Source: Atopsyche davidsoni (lineage: Eukaryota; Arthropoda; Insecta; Trichoptera; Hydrobiosidae). From it: a DNA stretch of 64,000 nt. The stretch spans positions 7,851,001 through 7,915,000 of the forward strand of contig JAILWY010000007.1 in NCBI GenBank assembly GCA_022113835.1. The letters run 5' to 3'. The position numbers and the translations under genes were made by a program. This document shows positions 58,980-64,000 of the stretch, in pieces; position 1 is the first letter of the stretch, and each line of letters opens with the position of its first letter. The notes below the pieces were generated by a model. The model saw only the letters and a program-made list of their open reading frames with translations, was not told the DNA's origin and searched no databases.

Positions 58980-59408
58980 ATGAGCAACGTTGAATTGCAC
59001 AACGCTTTGTATTATTTGGAAATAATACATTCTATAGTGTATTACATGTCTCATAAAATTATAAAAAAATATCAAAATTCAAAGCTTTCAGGCAACGAGC
59101 GTTGCCTGAAGTTTATCGCTGAAAAACTGCGATCCAAACATAACGAGCTGATAAAATACGTGTATTTTCTATCTGAAAAAGTGAGTACAAGGAACGTCGA
59201 ACAAGTCGGCCAATCTCAAACAAAAGTATTTTCAATATTTTCCGAGAGATTTGCCTCCCGACTCACGCTCGGCGGAGCGCGGCGCTTCCTGTCCGGGCTC
59301 CTCTATAGAGAAAAACGGATTTTTATACAAAAAGAAAGATTTTCGCATAGCACTGATATTTTTTGCTGTATTTTTTTGTTGTATATACTTTTTACAAATT
59401 GTTTATAA
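58980..59408 (+). CDS. Unrecognised 142-codon open reading frame
   Basis: The longest ATG-started frame in the window. It lies mostly in AT-rich DNA, where stops are frequent, so its length is mildly surprising. The product is mixed and charged through about residue 105, with stretches such as GNERCLKFIAEKLRSKHNEL that look helical, then a basic part, then a C-terminal hydrophobic segment (IFCCIFLLYILF) that could be a membrane anchor. Codon third positions vary rather than being all A/T. I recognise no family. A donor-like GAAAAA|GTGAGT lies inside at about 59173, so the true exon could be shorter. The start context is poor. It may be a real small gene, an exon, a transposon remnant or chance. 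A retrotransposon relic begins 180 bases downstream. Confidence 0.25.
   Translation: MSNVELHNALYYLEIIHSIVYYMSHKIIKKYQNSKLSGNERCLKFIAEKLRSKHNELIKYVYFLSEKVSTRNVEQVGQSQTKVFSIFSERFASRLTLGGARRFLSGLLYREKRIFIQKERFSHSTDIFCCIFLLYILFTNCL
59087..59110. repeat. 24-bp near-perfect palindrome
   Basis: TTCAGGCAACG and CGTTGCCTGAA are exact inverted 11-mers separated by AG. It lies inside the 142-codon frame, where it encodes SGNERCLK. It could be a dimeric binding site or an inverted duplication. Confidence 0.7.
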
Positions 59409-59591
59409 TTTATCAATACGCCATATTGCCGTTTTTAATGCCATGGCAAACGCTTATTTCTATAACTTCCAGATCTTTCATTGCTATCATTAAAATATTT
59501 GTTTTTCCTTTTTTGTAATATTAAGTATTAGTTTTTTAGGCTATCTAGTTAGTGAAATGTAGATTTATAGGAGAATCCGACCTTGAACAAA

Positions 59592-59828
59592 ATGCGCAAA
59601 GAAGAAAAAATCCTGTCTCTTATTTTGGTCGCATTTTTCAAAACAATAAATATAGCATCCTGCAGCAGATTGTCCATAAAAAATTTTAAGGAAAAAAGGC
59701 ATTAAGGGAAGGAAACTTAAGTTGATGCGGAATTTACGCAGTGGCTGGAAGTCAGAAGTATGGCCGAATTAGTGAGACTGGCCCAGTATAGAAATATATT
59801 CGATGAAATGGTCACCAAACTCCTATGA
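59592..59828 (+). pseudogene. Broken C-terminus of a non-LTR retrotransposon reverse transcriptase
   Basis: Plus-strand translation gives, in successive frames, MRKEEKIL, then YFGRIFQNNKYSILQQIVHK (from 59621), then LKLMRNLR, then QWLEVRSMAELVRLAQY and a stop at 59826. These fragments follow the known order of the C-terminal tail of Jockey/RTE-type elements of animals: a YFGH-type motif, KY-LLQ-I, a K-KR-GRR linker, a W-L-NLR-W motif, then the LFR-A region. At least three frame changes and one in-frame stop (59687) break it, so it is dead. Only this tail is visible; the catalytic FADD region is not present upstream. Family assignment beyond non-LTR is not safe. Confidence 0.75.
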
Positions 59829-59961
59829 GAAGAGGCACCAAAAGAAGTCATCACTGACGACATCGAGTATTCAACTAATACTATTTTTCCTTTATGATTT
59901 TGAAACTGTATGGTATTGGAAGAAATTTTTAGAAAGTGGTGTATATAATAGAACAGACAGT

Positions 59962-60036
59962 ATCAACGAAAACTGGTCAAAAGCGTCCTATAAAACTACC
60001 GTTTGGTTGTCGGTTGTGTTGCAACGTGTGTGCAGG
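59962..60036 (-). mobile_element. CACACGTT-family MITE-like repeat, copy C (partial)
   Basis: Read on the minus strand it starts CACACACGTTGCAACACAAC and continues CGACAACCAAACGGTAG, closely matching copies A and B. The inner part, AAAGCGTCCTATAAAAC on the plus strand, shares CAAAAGCGTCCTAT with 61554-61567 in the copy D region. It lies about 130 bases downstream of the retrotransposon relic. No second end is clear. Confidence 0.55.
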
Positions 60037-60104
60037 CTGATTTACTGGCAAATGACGTAAAAGTCTCTACATGATGTTCTAGGTTATTATTAGTTTTTAG
60101 GGGT

Positions 60105-60270
60105 GCAATGAGCAGGCAGGGGTGCGGTGTGCTGCCGGGCCGGTGCCCCCTCCTCTCGGCCCAGCCCCCGCAGGTAACTTGTATCACGTGACACGCGGAC
60201 CTGAGCCACTCGTATTTTCCTTAGGGGGAAGGCTTTCCCACCGCCGAGTCACCCACATCCTCCAGAGCCG
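60105..60270. promoter_or_regulatory. GC-rich island with TCACGTGA E-box
   Basis: GGTGCGGTGTGCTGCCGGGC, CCAGCCCCCGCAGG and, at 60185-60192, TCACGTGA, the symmetric 8-base E-box favoured by several bHLH-zipper factors. CAGGTAACTTGT here recurs exactly at about 62511. GGCTTTCCCACCGCCGAG follows. Two short frames on opposite strands are compositional. Confidence 0.4.
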
Positions 60271-60514
60271 TAGTGAGAGACAGAGTTTTTGCAAAAATCA
60301 GAAATGTAAAATGTCGTACCTCTAACTTTGCTTCATAAAGCTCACATCTAAAATATATAAAGATAACTTTTATTGAAAAAAAATTTAGTCAAAAAATATA
60401 TTTTTATTATTATTTATTTTTGTGAAGACCGTCTCACGGGAAGTACGATTTTGCCTATACAGGTTTGATTGATTGATAATAATTGAGTACATTTTTTCAA
60501 ATAATGCACCGGCC

Positions 60515-60555
60515 ATGTAAGCTTGGGGATGTGGGTTCAAATCCCACACAAATCA
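60515..60555 (+). repeat. tRNA-like T arm, probable tRNA or SINE relic
   Basis: GTGGGTTCAAATCCCAC (60531-60547) is a perfect 5-bp T stem with a canonical 7-base TTCAAAT loop, matching the RNA polymerase III B box. The preceding GCACCGGCCATGTAAGCTTG could be a decayed anticodon arm, vaguely threonine-like. No D arm, A box or acceptor stem pairing is visible, so it is not a working tRNA gene. A decayed relative may lie at 16085. Confidence 0.5.
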
Positions 60556-60911
60556 CGATGATATTTTTCTAAGAGTTTATTTTTATTTAATTAAGTATGT
60601 TCTATTATTATGCCAGATTTATGAATTAAAAACAAGTTTTGACGTGATTTTCAGCTGTTTTTCAACTATTTTTTAAAATGTTTTTTTAACATCAGTATTA
60701 GTCTGAATAAAAATATTATAATATTATTATTGCATATACAATGTGCAATAATAATATTTATAAATTTATTTGATATTCGATACGGAATTATCTCTTCATT
60801 TTTGACATTTTGGTAGCACTTATCTAGAGCATTTTAATTGTTTCTTTCGAATAAGTCAGCAAAAAATATTTTAAAAAATTATCATAATTCTACTTTGCAT
60901 GATTTTTTTAC

Positions 60912-60999
60912 GTTACCACCTAAATAAGGGCAGATACAGTTTATTTTGCGTTTTACATAGGGTATATATTCAAAGGTTTAGGTTACCACCTAAATAAGG
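60912..60999. repeat. 18-bp perfect direct repeat, 70 bp apart
   Basis: GTTACCACCTAAATAAGG occurs at 60912-60929 and again at 60982-60999 with no mismatch. The 52 bases between are AT-rich. It may be a partial tandem duplication or a duplicated binding site. Confidence 0.8.
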
Positions 61000-61009
61000 A
61001 ATTTTCAGA

Positions 61010-61430
61010 GCCATACAGACACTACATCTCCACAGACGCAGCAGGCGGGCCAAGAGCCTCCAGGAAACCTCTCATACACTAAAAACTAAATAATAAGGGC
61101 GCATCGGGAAAGTTCCGCGCCATAAAAACTGATCCGCCCCTGCGCCCCCGCCACAGGACATTCGATTCCAGGGGATTTGGACCAGGGATATTCTGTTTTT
61201 TTATATTTATGTGTTTAGCTTTACGACTGAGTCGGAGTTACTTACGCCTTTTCGGGGGTATGATACCTACCGTAAATTATGTGGTAAAAGTACCCATATT
61301 TTTTTACGGTTTTCCCCCGCGCCAACTTGGAGGCGGAGCGATTTGGCGCTGGGACAGTTCGGCGCGAGCTGATCGTTGGACCTCTTCTTCACCTTCACAC
61401 TACTGGTTATGCTGCCGTGATGCTTCATGA
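61010..61430. promoter_or_regulatory. GC-enriched region in two blocks
   Basis: Block one (61010-61195) has GCAGCAGGCGGGCCAAGAGC, GGGCGCATCGGGAAAG and CCGCCCCTGCGCCCCCGCC. Block two (61305-61430) has CCCCCGCGCCAACTTGGAGG, GGAGCGATTTGGCGCTGGG and TCGGCGCGAGC; the TTTGGCGC word is E2F-like. A 73-codon plus-strand frame is not recognisable. Confidence 0.4.
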
Positions 61431-61437
61431 TTAAGCT

Positions 61438-61570
61438 AGCCACACACGCTACGACAAAACTGAAACCGAATATAATTAGCCAATGGCGTCCTTTAAGTAA
61501 CGTGTGTAGCCAATTTAGTTTGGCTATACACCAACTAACGAAGGATATTAATCAAAAGCGTCCTATTATT
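61438..61570. mobile_element. CACACGTT-family MITE-like repeat, copy D (rearranged)
   Basis: AGCCACACACGCTACGACAA faces TAACGTGTGTAGCC at 61497-61510 as an imperfect inverted pair about 70 bases apart. To the right lie TAGTTTGGCTATA, shared with copy B, and CAAAAGCGTCCTAT, shared with copy C. The order of pieces suggests two overlapping or nested insertions. No coding content. Confidence 0.45.
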
Positions 61571-62429
61571 AGGGATATTTTTTATGGCCAGTTACCGTTT
61601 GCTTGTGAGAAAAGCTACATAACAAAGTTTTCAAAATATATTTCGCTACATATCTTTATATATTGTCAATGGGTAATTATGATATCTGCTTCGAATTAAT
61701 TTAGCTTAAGCTGTTTATATGGTAGGAAACAATCATTTAAACTTCTTCACAGCGACTTTCTTGCTAGAGTAATCATGGTCATGTTCTTCCGTTACATGCT
61801 TGCAAAGTAAATTTCTTCGTTCATGAAACTTTAAATAAAACCTCACATTAATTTATGGCACACGCGTTATAACGGAATCAATAACTAATGATGATATCAA
61901 ACTGTGACTATCATCAAAACTATCATTCGGATGTATTAAATACAACTTGCAAAGCATTATTTGCTCTGAAATAGATTTTACAGTTTCAAAATTCAATTTT
62001 AATGTTAATGTACTGTATGCTTGTTTGGTGCGAATTTATAGTCTGACGACCATCTTTGAAATTTCTAGAACGTAATAAATTAATATAGGGAGTCACGTTA
62101 CTTTTTTTTTAATTCTCCGTTACACTAATACAAACTAATTAATTAAACCACATGTACTTTATCTTTTTTTTACGTAAAACATATTGGAATAAAACATATT
62201 TAACGTGAAAATACTTTTTTCAATGGAAAAATCCTCATAAGCGTCAGCTTGGCATTAGATATTCCCTGATTATATTCACGCACACACACTCTCGGCACTA
62301 AACTTGATTCAGGAATATTAGCTCTTAAAAAAGACCCAGTAGGGCCACGATATAACTGTGGCTAATTCGAATTACCTTATTACCTCATTAAGAGATTAAG
62401 ATTTTGTTATTTTTATTATTAATCAGTGA

Positions 62430-62720
62430 CATGGCCAAACCCAGCGCCGAGTCGCAGGTGAGGCGCCACCGCCTGTCGCAATAGAGTCACAATGGCCGCG
62501 TTATTATGTACAGGTAACTTGTTCAGCGCTTGTTTTATCCCTGAGGGCGGGGGTGGTTTTTATGCGACCCTCCGCGTGTGGGGGTAAGTACAATTCGATT
62601 CCGCTGCGACGTGCCGATGGGCGGCCTAAGTGTTGTGCGACGCCTCGGCCCCGGCGTCCCCCGCTATGCACCCGCTCTCACGCCTTCCGCTGTATCGCTC
62701 CTGATCAGTAAATCTGCTTC
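62430..62720. promoter_or_regulatory. GC-rich island with donor-like junction
   Basis: AAACCCAGCGCCGAGTCGCAG is followed by GTGAGG, a fair plus-strand splice-donor match (junction about 62459). The rest holds GGCGCCACCGCCTGTCGC, GAGGGCGGGGGTGG, GCCTCGGCCCCGGCGTCCCC and CACAATGGCCGCGTTATTA. Dense CpG. No frame of note. Confidence 0.4.
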
Positions 62721-62989
62721 ATCGTATCGAGACCCCTTAAACGTAAAATATTTATGAGAACGTAGAACAACCTACAGCCAAATTATGTTGATTTACACCT
62801 GAAGTCAACTAAATCATTTAAGCATTTATTATTTTCACACGCAAACATGACAGTTTATATTCTCGTCAAGTCATGTGGCTGCGATCGATGAGTTTCGGTT
62901 TAAAACCTATGTATGCTTGTGTTTGGTTTTTTGCCATTTTAGACGCAATGCTTATTCGAAGCTATTATATAAAAACTGTTAATCAAAGG

Positions 62990-63200
62990 CTAAAAACCCC
63001 CGCCCTCCCGAGAAGTGAGCGCGGAGGGAGGCAACCACCCCCGCCCTGCCCGTCATATATAAGGGCAAATCTGCCGTGAGCCGCGCCTAACCGAGCCGAT
63101 ATTTCATCCTAACTAACTCGCTCCCGCGTCTAAACCTATTTGTTATGACCCCGCTCACAGAGGGCTGTCCGCCGGAGCCTCCGGAGCCAGGCTCGACTGT
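62990..63200 (+). promoter_or_regulatory. GC-rich island with a TATA-box candidate
   Basis: A C-rich block is followed by TATATAAG at 63056-63063, a close match to the consensus TATA box in plus orientation, then CAAATCTGCCGTGAGCCGCG. A start site would be expected near 63090, but no recognisable initiator is seen. Further CpG words (CTCGCTCCCGCG, GTCCGCCGGAGCCTCCGG) follow. A short plus-strand frame that enters from the left ends at the TATA region. Promoter call is tentative. Confidence 0.35.
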
Positions 63201-63669
63201 ACTTTTATATATTATTACATATTATAAAGATATGTTTTTCTATGCGGTGTCAATTTTTTTACGATGATATGCAGTCTACATGATTTCCTTGTTTTTTTAT
63301 GATTATTTAATCTTAACGACCAAGTATTATTTGTAACGTCATTGAACTAATGTTTACGTAGAGTTAGTTTAAAAAATATTGTTGAAGATACTTAGTTCTA
63401 TTTTCATTATTTTTTTATTAAAAAATATCCTTTTTGATAAATTAAATACTTTTGAGAATAGTTTGCTCCTGACAACGTTGTTCAATTTTTTCTCTTATAT
63501 GGTTACATAAAAAAACATTTGTGGGATATGCATCGTTATAAGAATTGTAGCTAAAAAAATTTTTTTTATTATTTTATAATAAATATATTATATTTTCATG
63601 TTTATTTGATTATTTCTGTTAAATTGTTTCTACAATATACAATAACCAAATTGTATAACAAGGCACTAC

Positions 63670-63900
63670 AAAGGCCAGCAGAATTCAGCATCCCTTGGCG
63701 GAATTAACTCTCCACCCCCAATGCAAGATGGCCTAGAGGGGGTGTGCCACCCTCCCGGCTAAAGAGGTCATTTATATATTTCAGTCAGTGACCAAACAGG
63801 CGGTCAGGCGGGGGTTGCGGCGCATGAGGGTAAAATGGGGCCATTCTGGGGGTAGCGACCAGAGAAACATCCCTCTCCTGGCTTGTACACTATTGGCTTT
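63670..63900. other. GC-enriched island
   Basis: Includes CTCCACCCCCAATGCAAGAT, GAGGGGGTGTGCCACCCTCC (GAGGG pairs with CCCTC), TTCAGTCAGTGACC, CAGGCGGTCAGGCGGGGG (CAGGCGG repeated) and GGGGCCATTCTGGGGG. TTCAGT resembles an arthropod initiator, but no TATA or downstream element stands at the right distance. AT-rich DNA follows to the window end. Confidence 0.4.
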
Positions 63901-64000
63901 GGTATTTTGGTATATCTATAGCAGTGTCTATTTTATCTAAGAAGTATTTTTGCCTTGGTGGATAACTATAAATTGTTTAATATAAAATTAATTATCTCGA

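Larger units (their letters stand above)
1..64000. other. AT-rich non-coding eukaryotic DNA studded with GC-rich islands
   Basis: Overall description of the sequence between the features listed below. The background is dominated by A and T, with frequent homopolymer runs, TATA/ATAT words and stop codons in all six frames. No stretch shows sustained coding character over several hundred bases, and no recognisable conserved protein domain was found except one broken retrotransposon fragment at 59.6 kb. Spacers longer than 300 bases that have no entry of their own (for example 3320-4440, 5280-7360, 18300-18940, 19170-20820, 26040-26480, 27610-28380, 38520-39800, 46500-47270, 47430-48270, 55720-56560) hold only AT-rich sequence in which I see no gene. 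Arthropod origin is inferred from composition and repeat types, not from a gene match. Confidence 0.8.

Noticed and set aside
1..64000. CRISPR arrays, operons, ribosome binding sites or other prokaryotic features
   Set aside because: No regular spaced repeats and no compact gene layout. Composition and repeats are eukaryotic.

Overview
This window looks like nuclear DNA of a eukaryote, most likely an arthropod and probably an insect. The evidence is a strongly AT-rich background, long (TA)n microsatellites, scattered relics of non-LTR retrotransposons and DNA transposons, splice-like signals, and no dense coding. I cannot name the species or the locus. No intact, recognisable protein-coding gene is supported. 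Almost all open frames are under about 130 codons and behave like chance frames, especially in the GC-rich patches. No rRNA, intact tRNA, known microRNA or CRISPR array was recognised.

The main large-scale pattern is compositional. Roughly sixty short GC-rich patches (about 100-400 bp, with many CpGs and C/G runs) sit in very AT-rich DNA, roughly one per kilobase from end to end. They differ in sequence, so they are not one repeat family. Many carry short transcription-factor-like words (homeodomain TAAT, CACGTG, TGACGTCA, AACCGGTT, CAGGTAG). The simplest reading, which is inference, is a cis-regulatory landscape: a large intron or gene desert next to a developmental gene, where constrained elements keep their GC while neutral DNA drifts to AT.

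Region by region. 1-9 kb: spacers and islands, a 58-bp TA repeat at 998. 9-12 kb: a splice-donor-like site, the first copies of two dispersed repeats (10617 and 10722), and a nearly perfect 70-bp-arm hairpin at 11741-11885. 13-35 kb: a dense run of islands, TA repeats at 20265 and 22753, a pogo/Tigger-like end at 23282, and C-rich and G-rich minisatellites. At 35.0 kb an acceptor is fused to a donor (CAG|GTGAGT), with a second donor 35 nt downstream, which fits a recursive splice site or a microexon. 35-50 kb: further islands, a 159-bp inverted-repeat element at 40773, and a pair of piggyBac-like TTAA-flanked ends at 43575 and 45408. 50-64 kb: the most repeat-rich part, with second copies of both dispersed repeats, a degenerate non-LTR reverse-transcriptase tail (59592-59828), a tRNA-like T arm (60531), and the longest ATG-started frame of the window (58980-59408, 142 codons).

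The window is best read as regulatory and intronic or intergenic DNA with old transposon debris. The points most worth checking are the recursive-splice motif, the long hairpin, the island array and the 142-codon frame.
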